Of a DNA stretch of 64,000 bases, positions 49,527 to 58,432 are shown in pieces. Made by a program: the position numbers and the translations under genes. Positions within the stretch are counted from its first letter, which is position 1. Each line of letters starts with the position of its first letter. The notes under the pieces were generated by a model that saw only the letters and a list, made by a program, of their open reading frames with translations, did not search any database and had not been told where the DNA came from. The stretch is taken from positions 1 through 64,000 of IMG/VR virus record IMGVR_UViG_3300035150_000015, one strand, 5' to 3'. The stretch is from a virus.

Positions 49527-52013
49527 CTAGGTCTGCGATCTTTTCCGGAAATAGCTTTCGTCCTTAGCCAATCCAGACCTGAGTAGTTTTTCCCTCCTTC
49601 TGTGCTCCGGGCAACAGTACGTCATAGAATTCTTAGGAGAAGTGTCCGTAAAATCAACTCCACAGTAACGATACCCACACTTTTTGACCCTGCCCTCAAG
49701 ATCCTTAGCCTCCCTACAGGACGGACAATACTTGAAGTTGCCTAATTTCTCAGTTTCCCATTGAGACCCACACAGAAAACAGGTAAACTTTCTGACCCCA
49801 GAGACAGGGTGCTTTTCCCTTAAAACCCGTCGCCTATATCGAGCATAACAGGCAGCACTGTGAAAGTTAGCCGACTCAGTGGCCGACTTGAACTCAATCC
49901 CGCACCCCTTGCATACACGAAAACTTCCTTTCGGAGTCAAACAACCTTTACATAGCCCGGAAGTCAGTGACTTGAACGGGGCCACCTTTCCACAAGAAGA
50001 GCACGATGAGATCCTCTGGCTGCCCCCATAAGAGGTGTTTGGCAAAGAATAGCAGACACCTTTCACCCAGCACAGAACCGATTCAGAACGGGATTCTGTA
50101 CCAGGGCTAGGCAAGTAATAGAGTAACTTCTCCGCCCTCCCCAAACCCAACTCAGCCACCAGTCGAAGAGTATCCTCGACCAACGGGTAGTCACGATCCC
50201 AAAGTCTGAAATCGTCTACATTGACTACAAGCCATCCCCCGGACTTGAGAGCCAACACACTTTTCTCTAAGACCTTTCTCCAAAAGAGGTTCAACCAATC
50301 TTCGTAAGTACAGTACTCTTCCCGACACCAATAAGGAGGTGAGGTCAGGACCATGTCCACATTCTCAGGAAATGTGGCTTCCTCGGACATCTCACACCGA
50401 ATGTCAACAGTACCTTTCAAGTCTGGAAGGTACTGCCGGACCCAATCATTCAAACGAAGCAACCCAGCATGAGTCTCCGTAGAAGGGTCATACCCTACGT
50501 AGTTCGCTTGAGAGTTAGATAGCAATGTACCCAAAAGACGGCCACCATACCCAGCACAAGGGTCTAAGACTGTGCCCCCCGTACAACAGAACCTGTCCAC
50601 CAGAGCCTTTGCTGCCGAAGGCCTGAAATTGTATACCCCGGATCTTTTCCAAAGCCTTAGAGCAGCCCGCATTCTAGCAGGGTTAGGAACATCCCCAGAT
50701 TTCAGTATGAACCGAATCAGCTCTCTGAGTTGAAGGGGGTCCGAGAATAACTCTCGGGGGCTAGGGGCTCTGAAACTACTAGCCGACCAAATATGCTTCA
50801 TGATTCCCTGACAAATACCTTGGCCGGCCTGTCTGGCTTTGATTGCGCCATCTTGGATGACATGAGAAGGGTCAAGATTAAGTAGAACAGTGAGCTCTTC
50901 CGGACGGGGGACATGATAGGGAAATCCCGTTTCCGACCAAAACTTGAAGAATGCTTCCACGAGTACCTCTTTACCAGAGTCGTCTAATGTAGGCCATTGT
51001 TTCACTTCAGCTACCAAGCCACTAGGTACCAAGGACTCATTTGTACGCACTGGCTGACGAGCAATAGCCCCTCTCCAATACTTAGCCGGGAACTTGTAGA
51101 GCATGTCGGGAGGGGCGTGCTCCCGAATCATCTTGAAAAAGGCGTCGGCTGAACGGGCACGGATCCCTAGTCTCTGACAAGTAAGGCATACAGGACATTT
51201 GGAATAGACATCCAAATTGAATCGGTTTCCTACTATACTCAGTACAGACCTGAGTTCTTTTTCATCTACATTCCCCAAAGCTATTGTAGGCAAACCATCT
51301 CCCAAATGACCGTCGTCGAAGTACCAGTAAGCAAGGGACCTTGGAGTGAGCTCCTTCAGGATGGACTCCGGAAAGATCCGAACCCCCTCAGGATAAAAAA
51401 TGGATCGCATCTTACGCAACCACTCATGCTGAATTGTCTGAAAGCCAAACCCAAACGTCAGACGACCGTTCTTCATCTCCTTCTCCGCATACCGAATGGG
51501 GAGAGCGTGAGGAGAAAGAAGCTTATGTAGATGCCTGAGGTAGTCTATCTGCTCCTGGTAATGAGACACCTTGAAGACCCCCCTCTCCAATAAATGACCA
51601 TCCCCAAGAAGGACCCCTATGAAAGCCTCTTTCTGCTCCTCAGTCACCTCCTCATGAGAAGTTGACCGGTCACTCTTAGTCAAGGCAGGAATCCCGAATT
51701 CTTTCAGCTTAACTGAAATCGTTGGTTTGCTCACCCCGTAAAGAGCCCCTATCTCCCTCTGACCGAGAGAAGAGTACAAATCAGCCAACTTAGCAGGGGT
51801 TAGATCATCCAGGACTGGTTGACCCGGACGTTTGGCATCCCTTCTCTGTCTCAAAGAAATCGAAGGAATCCCGTACTTCCTTCGAAAGTAAGAAACGGCC
51901 ACATCGGACATACCCAAAAGGACTCCTATCTCAGCATCCGTATGCTCACGATACAGCTCTTCCAGGCGCTCTTTGGTCAGCCCTACTTCTTTAGCTCTGT
52001 TCCTACGTGCCAT
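49527..52013 (-). CDS. LAGLIDADG homing endonuclease-DNA methyltransferase-zinc ribbon fusion
   Basis: This 828-residue protein has four parts. Residues 1-112 carry two HTH motifs (DAEIGVLLGMSDVAVSYF; QREIGALYGVSKPTISVKL). Residues 128-330 form a two-motif LAGLIDADG nuclease (AFIGVLLGDGHL; AYWYFDDGHLGDG). Residues 400-655 form an adenine/cytosine-N DNA methyltransferase (VLDPCAGYGGRLLG motif I; VLTSPPYWC motif IV; LKSGGWLVVNV). Residues 668-828 have several CxxC zinc modules. A nuclease and a methyltransferase in one chain is unusual. I infer either a selfish restriction-modification/homing device or a methyltransferase carrying an inserted homing nuclease. It lies between the fibre and capsid genes. 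Confidence 0.86.
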   Translation of the reverse strand: MARRNRAKEVGLTKERLEELYREHTDAEIGVLLGMSDVAVSYFRRKYGIPSISLRQRRDAKRPGQPVLDDLTPAKLADLYSSLGQREIGALYGVSKPTISVKLKEFGIPALTKSDRSTSHEEVTEEQKEAFIGVLLGDGHLLERGVFKVSHYQEQIDYLRHLHKLLSPHALPIRYAEKEMKNGRLTFGFGFQTIQHEWLRKMRSIFYPEGVRIFPESILKELTPRSLAYWYFDDGHLGDGLPTIALGNVDEKELRSVLSIVGNRFNLDVYSKCPVCLTCQRLGIRARSADAFFKMIREHAPPDMLYKFPAKYWRGAIARQPVRTNESLVPSGLVAEVKQWPTLDDSGKEVLVEAFFKFWSETGFPYHVPRPEELTVLLNLDPSHVIQDGAIKARQAGQGICQGIMKHIWSASSFRAPSPRELFSDPLQLRELIRFILKSGDVPNPARMRAALRLWKRSGVYNFRPSAAKALVDRFCCTGGTVLDPCAGYGGRLLGTLLSNSQANYVGYDPSTETHAGLLRLNDWVRQYLPDLKGTVDIRCEMSEEATFPENVDMVLTSPPYWCREEYCTYEDWLNLFWRKVLEKSVLALKSGGWLVVNVDDFRLWDRDYPLVEDTLRLVAELGLGRAEKLLYYLPSPGTESRSESVLCWVKGVCYSLPNTSYGGSQRISSCSSCGKVAPFKSLTSGLCKGCLTPKGSFRVCKGCGIEFKSATESANFHSAACYARYRRRVLREKHPVSGVRKFTCFLCGSQWETEKLGNFKYCPSCREAKDLEGRVKKCGYRYCGVDFTDTSPKNSMTYCCPEHRRREKLLRSGLAKDESYFRKRSQT

Positions 52014-52161
52014 AGTAAGGGAACCCTACTACAGCCCTAACATAAGATCAAGTGGTCTCTAGAACCACACCGGAGATAGGCCCCATAACCTAAATATACA
52101 GAAGCCCCAGACAATTCTGTCTGAGGCTTCTATTTTACTCGAGAATTCCTGCTAGAATCTA
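52014..52161 (-). other. Intergenic region after the capsid gene
   Basis: A 148-base gap between the capsid gene stop and the start of the LAGLIDADG fusion gene. It contains the strong hairpin at 52100-52131 and no reading frame worth naming. The fusion gene begins downstream with no clear promoter; a read-through or hidden promoter in this gap would be needed for its expression. Confidence 0.5.
52100..52131 (-). terminator. Strong hairpin terminator after the major capsid gene
   Basis: A 14-base-pair stem with one G-T pair, arms AGAAGCCTCAGACA and TGTCTGGGGCTTCT, and a GAAT loop, lies 31 bases after the capsid stop. It is followed on the minus strand by TGTATATTT and on the plus strand by ATTTTAC. 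It is by far the strongest hairpin I noted in the window and fits a high-output head operon ending here. Confidence 0.72.
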
Positions 52162-53040
52162 TCAGGTGCGGGTGACCACGAGGCGCGTAAGACCACGGGG
52201 GTTGAAGGCCCCTATACCCAGATTCTCAAAGCAGCTGAAGCCAATCGTCCGAGCCTTGGGGTCATCGGCCGACAGGACGGTCAATTCCGTCCTTACGGGG
52301 ATGCGCCCAAAATTCTCGGGCTCACAGCAAACATACACGTAACCGGCTGGAACCAGACGGCTGGTGATGATCTGAGCGCCCCAGAGAGTGCTCTGGAGAC
52401 CGGTCTTGAGCAGGGTTGCCTGGGTCTCGATGTCCAGGATGTCCCGACCGAACTTACGGATGTCAGCGTAATCGGTCGCATTCATGTAAATGCGAGCAAC
52501 ACGCAGATCATGACGCTCGACCTCGGCGAAGGCGTCAGCAAGGACGCTCGGCGAAATCGGAGCCACAACGGCGATATCCGGATTGGTCTGGGCAGCCAGG
52601 GTGTCGAAACCAGAGACCGCGATCGAGTCGAGAACCGCGAAGACCCTCTCGTCCTCGGCCGCCTGAATCTGCGCACGGGCAAGATCCTGGGACCGCTCGA
52701 TGAGGTCAAAGCGCCGCTCCTTGATCTGCGTCAGAGGAATCTCGGGGTTCGAGGCAATCTCGAACAACGGGAAAATAACCCTGCGAGGCTTCTGGATAGC
52801 GACGATGTTCTCGCCCTCTTCGCCAACCACGTATGCAGTGACGTCGGGGTCCTTGTCGTAGATCGGAAGAGCGCCGTCGGGGAGCTCCTCAACGAGGAAG
52901 GTTTTACGTCCCACCGCAGTGTAGTCACGGCGAGAGCGGAGGGGCTGAACCATCGAAGCTGCGAGCTTGGCGCGACCGGCGGCGGTCTTGATATACTCAC
53001 TGATAATCCGTTGCTTTTGGGCGTTACTGACCTGATTCAT
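52162..53040 (-). CDS. Major capsid protein (HK97-type fold)
   Basis: This 292-residue protein has the segments of HK97-like major capsid proteins of large phages as I recall them: GALPIYDKDPDVTAYVVGEEGEN, PRRVIFPLFEIASNPEIPL, the helix LIERSQDLARAQIQAAEDERVFAVL, and the end KARTIGFSCFENLGIGAFNPRG. Position fits: directly after protease, scaffold-like and decoration genes, and followed by a strong terminator. The start ATG has an AGGAAGAAGCC ribosome site. No delta domain is visible within it; scaffolding may be provided by the neighbouring Gln/Glu-rich protein. Confidence 0.9.
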   Translation of the reverse strand: MNQVSNAQKQRIISEYIKTAAGRAKLAASMVQPLRSRRDYTAVGRKTFLVEELPDGALPIYDKDPDVTAYVVGEEGENIVAIQKPRRVIFPLFEIASNPEIPLTQIKERRFDLIERSQDLARAQIQAAEDERVFAVLDSIAVSGFDTLAAQTNPDIAVVAPISPSVLADAFAEVERHDLRVARIYMNATDYADIRKFGRDILDIETQATLLKTGLQSTLWGAQIITSRLVPAGYVYVCCEPENFGRIPVRTELTVLSADDPKARTIGFSCFENLGIGAFNPRGLTRLVVTRT

Positions 53041-53095
53041 GGCTTCTTCCTTAGGGAACTTTCTTTTCCAGGTTAGGGGTTTACGGCTCCCGGGC

Positions 53096-53695
53096 TCAGA
53101 TCCTCATGTCCAGTACCATTAGCGAGTTGTTCGCATCCGGTACGACCTTGAGAACGCCGACGATGGTGTAAGTGGTTTGCTCGAAGCAGTTGTTATCGTT
53201 ACCTGCATTGGTCAGAAGACCATTCGCCGAAGCGTACAGCGCGTCGCCAACTGCGTAGGTAAGAGCCGCAGCACTGTTGAGATCCTGAGTCTCATACAGA
53301 GTCACGCCCACAACGGACATGCCATTGAAGTACGGACCACGGTTCGAAGCCACACCAGGGGTGTTTTCGTAGGCATTGCCCACGGCGTCATTGATGAAAA
53401 GTCCGAGAGGCTTGCACGTAGCTGTACCAACGCCACCGGAGGTGTCAGGACCACCGATATAGCCGTTGCCAGCATCTCCACGGGTGAAAGCTACGCTGGC
53501 ACCCAAGACACCAGTCTTGGTGATACCAGATAGCGTAGTACTTACAGTAGTAGCCCCAGTGACCGTGGGAGGATTAGCCTGAGTGAAAGCGTCCGCCGCC
53601 ATGATACCGAGTGCATTTCGGTGTCCGACGTGGAAAATCTGGACTCGTCCACTAGTTTCCCGGTAGTCACCCGAGCTTTGACCATATGCTAGCAT
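53096..53695 (-). CDS. Capsid decoration/head stabilisation protein
   Basis: This 199-residue beta-rich protein without disulfide pattern lies directly before the capsid gene. Segments include HVGHRNALGIMAADAFTQ, KPLGLFINDAVGNAY, SVVGVTLYETQDL, YAVGDALYASANGLLTN and TIVGVLKVVPDANNSLMVLD. Genes with this type of YAVGDxLYaSaNGLLTN repeat near capsid genes encode head decoration or vertex proteins. The function is inferred from position and the repeat; it could be another structural head protein. Confidence 0.78.
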   Translation of the reverse strand: MLAYGQSSGDYRETSGRVQIFHVGHRNALGIMAADAFTQANPPTVTGATTVSTTLSGITKTGVLGASVAFTRGDAGNGYIGGPDTSGGVGTATCKPLGLFINDAVGNAYENTPGVASNRGPYFNGMSVVGVTLYETQDLNSAAALTYAVGDALYASANGLLTNAGNDNNCFEQTTYTIVGVLKVVPDANNSLMVLDMRI

Positions 53696-53757
53696 GTTTT
53701 CTTGCTCCTATTGGTTAGTTGCTTGCTGGGGTTGACCGATACTCATTCATATTTGGG

Positions 53758-54975
53758 TCAGCGACCAAAGGTCTGGGAGACGTCAGGGGACGTTGACCAA
53801 AGATTTGAAAGCTTATCAACATCGCTGTTGACATCGCTGGGGGAACTTCCACCTAACTTGGAAACGCCACCAGAGGGGCGAGTTCCAACGGTTCGGGTCG
53901 AAGCGGTTCGGACAGGAGTTTCCTTGGCAGGAGCCTCAAGATCCGTGGCGAACAGGGAACGAAGAACCTCATCCTCCTGGCCAGCAGTGACATCCAGACT
54001 CATCTCAGGGCTTTCGAGCTCAATCTCGAATTCACCTTCATTAGCCATCAGCATCTGCTCCTGGGACTGATCCATCTGGGGCTCTTGGGCCAACTGTGGA
54101 TCGAGCATCTGGCTTAGAAGCTGTTCGTCATCCACGGGCACCTGCTGCTGGACCTGAACCTCTTCCTGAACAGGCTGTTGCTGGGACATGAGCTGCTGCT
54201 GAAGCTGGGCCAGGAGCTGTTGCTGCTGCTCTTGGCTCATCTGGCACATAGCCTGGACAACCTTCTTCTGGACGTCTTCGTCCTCTTCGTCCTTCTTTTC
54301 CTGCTGATCAGCGGCCTGCTTCTCTTCCTGCTGCTCAGTTTCCTTCTTCTCTTCCTGCTGATCAGCGGCCTGCTTCTCTTGCTCAGCCTTATCTCCCTGC
54401 TCAGCTTCCTTCTTCTCTTCTTGCTGCTCGGTGGCTTGCTTATCTTGCTGGGCCTGAGCCTTCTCTTGCTGGGCCTGAGCCTTCTCTTCGTCAGCCTCAG
54501 CCTGCTCTTCGTCAGCTTCAGCCTCTTCCTCGTCGTCCTCGTCCTCGTCAGCGGCGGAAACTAGACGACTGGCAGTCTTAAGGAGCTCAGAATCAGAAAG
54601 GGTCATAAACGAAAGGGCCTGATCGACAAGAACATCGTCAGAAGCTGTCTTACCAAGCAAGGCGCGAGCGACATCAACACACAAATCGGCTTTTTTGATC
54701 AAAAACCCATGATCTTCGGCCGCTTTGAAGGTGTCGGACCTGAACTCGGGCATACCGATCTCGTTTCTACGAGTCTCATCACCCTCATACTCAGCCTTCC
54801 ACGTATCGCCAGACTCGTGTACATCCTCAGCAAACTCCGAAGGTCCACCAGTTTCGTACTCGGTGGCGGACGGCTGCTGCTGCAGGTGGTCCTGGTTCAT
54901 TGCCCGGGGATCTTCTGCCAATTTGGCAGCCAGGCTAGCAATCCGGTCTCGGTCCCATGTGGTGCGCTCGCGCAT
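53758..54975 (-). CDS. Gln/Glu-rich scaffold-like head protein
   Basis: This 405-residue protein has a mixed helical region for the first 150 residues. An Asp/Glu/Gln-rich region follows (about 150-330, with repeats like KQAADQQEEKKE and QQQQLLAQLQQQLMSQQQ). The tail is Ser/Thr-rich with RTASTRTVGTRPSG. Highly charged helical proteins between the prohead protease and major capsid genes are typical scaffolds, which shape the prohead and are cleaved by the protease. The scaffold role is inferred from position and composition. Confidence 0.72.
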   Translation of the reverse strand: MRERTTWDRDRIASLAAKLAEDPRAMNQDHLQQQPSATEYETGGPSEFAEDVHESGDTWKAEYEGDETRRNEIGMPEFRSDTFKAAEDHGFLIKKADLCVDVARALLGKTASDDVLVDQALSFMTLSDSELLKTASRLVSAADEDEDDEEEAEADEEQAEADEEKAQAQQEKAQAQQDKQATEQQEEKKEAEQGDKAEQEKQAADQQEEKKETEQQEEKQAADQQEKKDEEDEDVQKKVVQAMCQMSQEQQQQLLAQLQQQLMSQQQPVQEEVQVQQQVPVDDEQLLSQMLDPQLAQEPQMDQSQEQMLMANEGEFEIELESPEMSLDVTAGQEDEVLRSLFATDLEAPAKETPVRTASTRTVGTRPSGGVSKLGGSSPSDVNSDVDKLSNLWSTSPDVSQTFGR

Positions 54976-55020
54976 GGTTAATCACCTTTCCTGCCCAGAG
55001 AGGGCATATAAAGAGATTCT

Positions 55021-57984
55021 CTACGATCCTAGGTCGTAAAGTCTCCCTTTTGTAATTAGGGCGTCCCTCTCGGAGCCCTGCAGGTCTCTACCAATCACCC
55101 GCCGACAAGCGGCGAGATAGCTATTCAGATCCTCGTAAACAGAAAAACCGCCGACACTTACTACGGTTTTATATATTCTGGATTCACCTGCGATCCTCGG
55201 CGTATCCGTGAACTCATCAAGGAAACGAGATACAGCCAGAATCTCTGTTCCGTTTAACCGGCCAGAGGCTTGTACGGCCCTCCAGCCGCCATTCTTGTGG
55301 AGTAGAAGACCATACAATACCTTACGCGCCAATACACAATTAGGTATTCTAGACCCCACCTTCTCAGCAATCATTCTCCAAGAAGCATTCTTGGTGAAGG
55401 CCTCCTTGATGAGAGTCTCGTTAAGGTTCTCATCCAAAGTTGGGTTTTCCCCCTTCCCAATCTGCTCCCGAACCTTCTCCACAGCTTTTTCCCTGAGGAA
55501 CTCAGCTAGGTCCCCGACAGCCTGGTCCAAAGGATCGTCCTCGGTCTTCTTCTCTTCTTTGGGCTCACCACCAAATTCCCCACCCTCACCAAAGTCGAAG
55601 CCTTCCTCACCAGCCGCAGACAAAAGGCTGGCGGCCCTCTGGAAGGCTCCCAAGTCGGTCACTCGGGCAGCTTGTGAGAAGGCCACCTGAACCTTGTTCC
55701 GGATCTGTTTTATTTCAGAGGGGGTCAAAATATTGCGCAACACAGCCCCAGTGAAGGCTGGGTGAGCTACCCAACTAGCTTCGATGAACTTGACGCTATT
55801 TGGGTCAGATCGGTGACCACAAAGCTCAGCAATTTTACGTTTGTTGCCCAGGCCATCCAAGTAGGTCTGGCCCTTCATATAGCGAATATGTGGGCAATTA
55901 TGGACCGCCACCCCCTCTACAACATATGAATGGTCCTCTTCAACCCCAACATTATGCACTGGACCAGAATACAGCTCCGAGAATACCCCCCTGACTCTGT
56001 AGACAAACCAGTTTCCAACTCGCTTAAATCCACCATTAGTTAGCGAGGCCATTGTCACCCGAGCTGTTTCTCGATCTTCAAACCGAGCTTCTCCTGAGAA
56101 TCCAACAGGCTCTGGACAAGTTACAGAAAAACTTGGGAGCCATCCTCTTTGATCACGGATCGTTACTGACCCGTCCCCGTTCACAACCTCCTGAACAGTG
56201 GCGAGCTTACCTCCAAAGACGATAGCTCGACGAGCATACATCTCGCAACGAGCCGCAAGCACGTGCATTTGGCTACACAAGTTGAAAGAAGCCGTGTTTC
56301 CCCGAATACCATTAGCATTCTGGGTTCCATCTCCGCCAAGCCAACATTTGAGTACGTGTGCTTGAACACTAGAAGGCCACAACATCACCTCTCGAGAAAG
56401 TCGCTTAGCACTTGCATATTCCCCACAATGCCTGAAGAAAAACGCAGCTGCTTCCTGATCCATAAGTCGGACAGAACATGAGGACCCATTATCATAGATT
56501 CGAGGGAGGACATCGTGACAAGCCTCTTGAACCCAACAACGACCACACACCTTGCATTTATAGCAGTCGTCCCGACCAGGTTTGAATCTAGCGTTTAGGG
56601 CATATTCTGAAGGAGCCTCACATGAAGGACATGATACCTCTTCAGGTATTGAACGACTCGTTGACCGACGCTTAACTTGCTTGGTCCCTCGCTCCTGAAC
56701 GAGCTGTTTCCACTGCACCGACACTGGACGGCGTTTTCGTCCAAAGACTTCAGACAAGAGCCGAGAAGTTTCCTCTACCAAAGTAGTACGTTCATGAGAA
56801 CCAAAATCAAAACTCACCCCCACAAGCTCACCCTTACGCTTGATAAACGAGCCTTCAGCCGCGAAATAACCAATCAATCGGGCCTTTTCAATTGTAGCAT
56901 CAGTTGTCAACACCTCACCCTGAGGGATTGGGAACGCAAGGTAATCTCCAACTCGGATATCCTGAGCTTCCGTGAAATCAAACTTCACCTCGAACAAATT
57001 CCGCCACTCATCGAGGCTCACCACATCCCGAGAAGGGTTCGGATTTCGAAGTCTAGTGTTATGACCCGGTAGAAACCGACGCCTGAATGCCTTCTGACTC
57101 CCACGCTCATGTTCAACAGTTCTTTGTAGGGACTGACCACACCCGCAAGCACATTCGATCTCTGGACGAAGCACCCAGTAAGGGTGATCAGGAGTAGACA
57201 TCAACTTAGATGGAACCCCTTCGACATCCAAAACACTGAGTGAGCCTTCATGATGACTACTCATCACTTCCGTCACGGCACGAGCATTGCCCTTGTGGGT
57301 GATCAGCATATCGCCCACAACCACATCTTCAATCGGAACATATGTCCCATCTTGACGAAGCACTCTGGTGCCAGGAGGGAAGCAAAGTTGGGTTTCGTCC
57401 TCGGCCACATTCCCACACTTAGTGCAGGTCGTATGGCCGACCTGGCAGCCCATAGACATGGTCTGAACTTGTCTGGACTGAATCGCAGCCACCAAAGGCT
57501 TGTGTTTCAGAGCCGTGGCCACCAGGATATCAACATAGACAGAATCCCCAATATCCCTGGCCGCCGCATCAATGATTTTGCCCTTGGAGAGCTCGGGAAT
57601 TTGTAGATGCTCTACGTAGTTTTCACCCCCAATGAAAGTCTTGTAAGTAGCTAAAAGTAAACGCCTCTCCCACGCATCAAAATTGTTATTTATAAAACTC
57701 TGAGTTCCAGGGGTAATCAGAAAGTCCCCAAACTTCCGGTCAATCTCGAACCCGTCAATCATCTGCCGTCCCAGAGGGAGACCTGACTCCTCGGTATCTA
57801 CAGAAGCGATAATTGTAGCGTGGCTCAAAAGATATTCCTTGGGGTCATACTTCTGGATGACCTGAGAAGCCTTTTTACTGAAAAAGCCTTTTCCCGAAAG
57901 GGCTTTAGCCCTCACTTCATCCCACACCGGAAGTTTGACATCCGGTTGGATTACAGTGGCATTGGCATAACGCAAAAAGGCCAT
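55021..57984 (-). CDS. Prohead protease interrupted by a cis-splicing LAGLIDADG intein
   Basis: Numbered from a GTG at 57990, residues 1-202 and 699-989 are extein (493 residues) and 203-698 intein; ATG 57984 (residue 3) is the likely start. The extein has ENYVEHLQ (a candidate catalytic His), VQTMSMGCQVGHTTCTKCG (candidate Ser) and PHIRYMKGQTY, as in phage head maturation proteases. The intein sits at a cysteine of the zinc-type cluster following the active site. Splicing gives DETQL-CPHIR. The C-extein has a long Glu/Lys helical region. Without splicing, protease and head maturation should not be possible. Confidence 0.86.
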   Translation of the reverse strand: MAFLRYANATVIQPDVKLPVWDEVRAKALSGKGFFSKKASQVIQKYDPKEYLLSHATIIASVDTEESGLPLGRQMIDGFEIDRKFGDFLITPGTQSFINNNFDAWERRLLLATYKTFIGGENYVEHLQIPELSKGKIIDAAARDIGDSVYVDILVATALKHKPLVAAIQSRQVQTMSMGCQVGHTTCTKCGNVAEDETQLCFPPGTRVLRQDGTYVPIEDVVVGDMLITHKGNARAVTEVMSSHHEGSLSVLDVEGVPSKLMSTPDHPYWVLRPEIECACGCGQSLQRTVEHERGSQKAFRRRFLPGHNTRLRNPNPSRDVVSLDEWRNLFEVKFDFTEAQDIRVGDYLAFPIPQGEVLTTDATIEKARLIGYFAAEGSFIKRKGELVGVSFDFGSHERTTLVEETSRLLSEVFGRKRRPVSVQWKQLVQERGTKQVKRRSTSRSIPEEVSCPSCEAPSEYALNARFKPGRDDCYKCKVCGRCWVQEACHDVLPRIYDNGSSCSVRLMDQEAAAFFFRHCGEYASAKRLSREVMLWPSSVQAHVLKCWLGGDGTQNANGIRGNTASFNLCSQMHVLAARCEMYARRAIVFGGKLATVQEVVNGDGSVTIRDQRGWLPSFSVTCPEPVGFSGEARFEDRETARVTMASLTNGGFKRVGNWFVYRVRGVFSELYSGPVHNVGVEEDHSYVVEGVAVHNCPHIRYMKGQTYLDGLGNKRKIAELCGHRSDPNSVKFIEASWVAHPAFTGAVLRNILTPSEIKQIRNKVQVAFSQAARVTDLGAFQRAASLLSAAGEEGFDFGEGGEFGGEPKEEKKTEDDPLDQAVGDLAEFLREKAVEKVREQIGKGENPTLDENLNETLIKEAFTKNASWRMIAEKVGSRIPNCVLARKVLYGLLLHKNGGWRAVQASGRLNGTEILAVSRFLDEFTDTPRIAGESRIYKTVVSVGGFSVYEDLNSYLAACRRVIGRDLQGSERDALITKGRLYDLGS
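55897..57384 (-). mobile_element. Cis intein with LAGLIDADG endonuclease and zinc clusters in the protease
   Basis: The 496-residue intein starts at Cys203 (CFPPGTRVLRQDGTY) and ends with GVAVHN before Cys699. Blocks: B MSTPDHPYW, F VHNVGVEEDHSYVVEG. The LAGLIDADG motifs are ARLIGYFAAEGS (near 370-381) and VLKCWLGGDGTQ (near 546-557). It also has CACGCGQ and CPSC plus CYKCKVCGRC clusters, probably DNA-binding zinc modules. Splice residues are canonical, so self-splicing is expected. Confidence 0.9.
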
Positions 57985-57986
57985 TC

Positions 57987-58430
57987 TCACCCCATCTTCA
58001 GGAGTACTTGGTTGACCAGGTCCCTCTTGGCGGATGCCACCTTGAAAGCTTCAAGATGGGAGACCATGGACCTGTACTTCTTCAATTGTTTTCGAAGGCT
58101 CTGTAGTCCCCTTTTTTCGGAATCCTTGGCAGAAAATTCCGCTTGCTGCAGAGCCCTCTGAGCCTTTCCCAGAAGACCTAGACTGACTGACTTCCCCTCT
58201 TCGACCCTCTTCTTCAAGAGATCAACAGGGTTTCCAGCTGGTCTGTTCTTCCAGACTTCCCCGATGCTATCACTGACACCCTTGTCTACCCTAACCTTGA
58301 CATTGGTGCCTCCGGACGGTCCCTCAGTCTTGTCCCTTTTCACATGATGCTTACGAGGGTCAGCTTTGGGGTGCTCTCTCAAATAAGTTCTGAGGGCTTC
58401 AGGAGATTCGAATTCTTTGGAAGTTTTCAT
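57987..58430 (-). CDS. Small basic hypothetical head protein
   Basis: The protein has 147 residues from ATG 58430; the upstream GTG at 58439 would overlap the previous gene by seven bases. It is a highly charged protein with Arg/Lys-rich linker segments (REHPKADPRKHHVKRDKTE) and a long helix. No motif. The location before the protease gene fits a minor head protein. Confidence 0.65.
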   Translation of the reverse strand: MKTSKEFESPEALRTYLREHPKADPRKHHVKRDKTEGPSGGTNVKVRVDKGVSDSIGEVWKNRPAGNPVDLLKKRVEEGKSVSLGLLGKAQRALQQAEFSAKDSEKRGLQSLRKQLKKYRSMVSHLEAFKVASAKRDLVNQVLLKMG

Positions 58431-58432
58431 CC

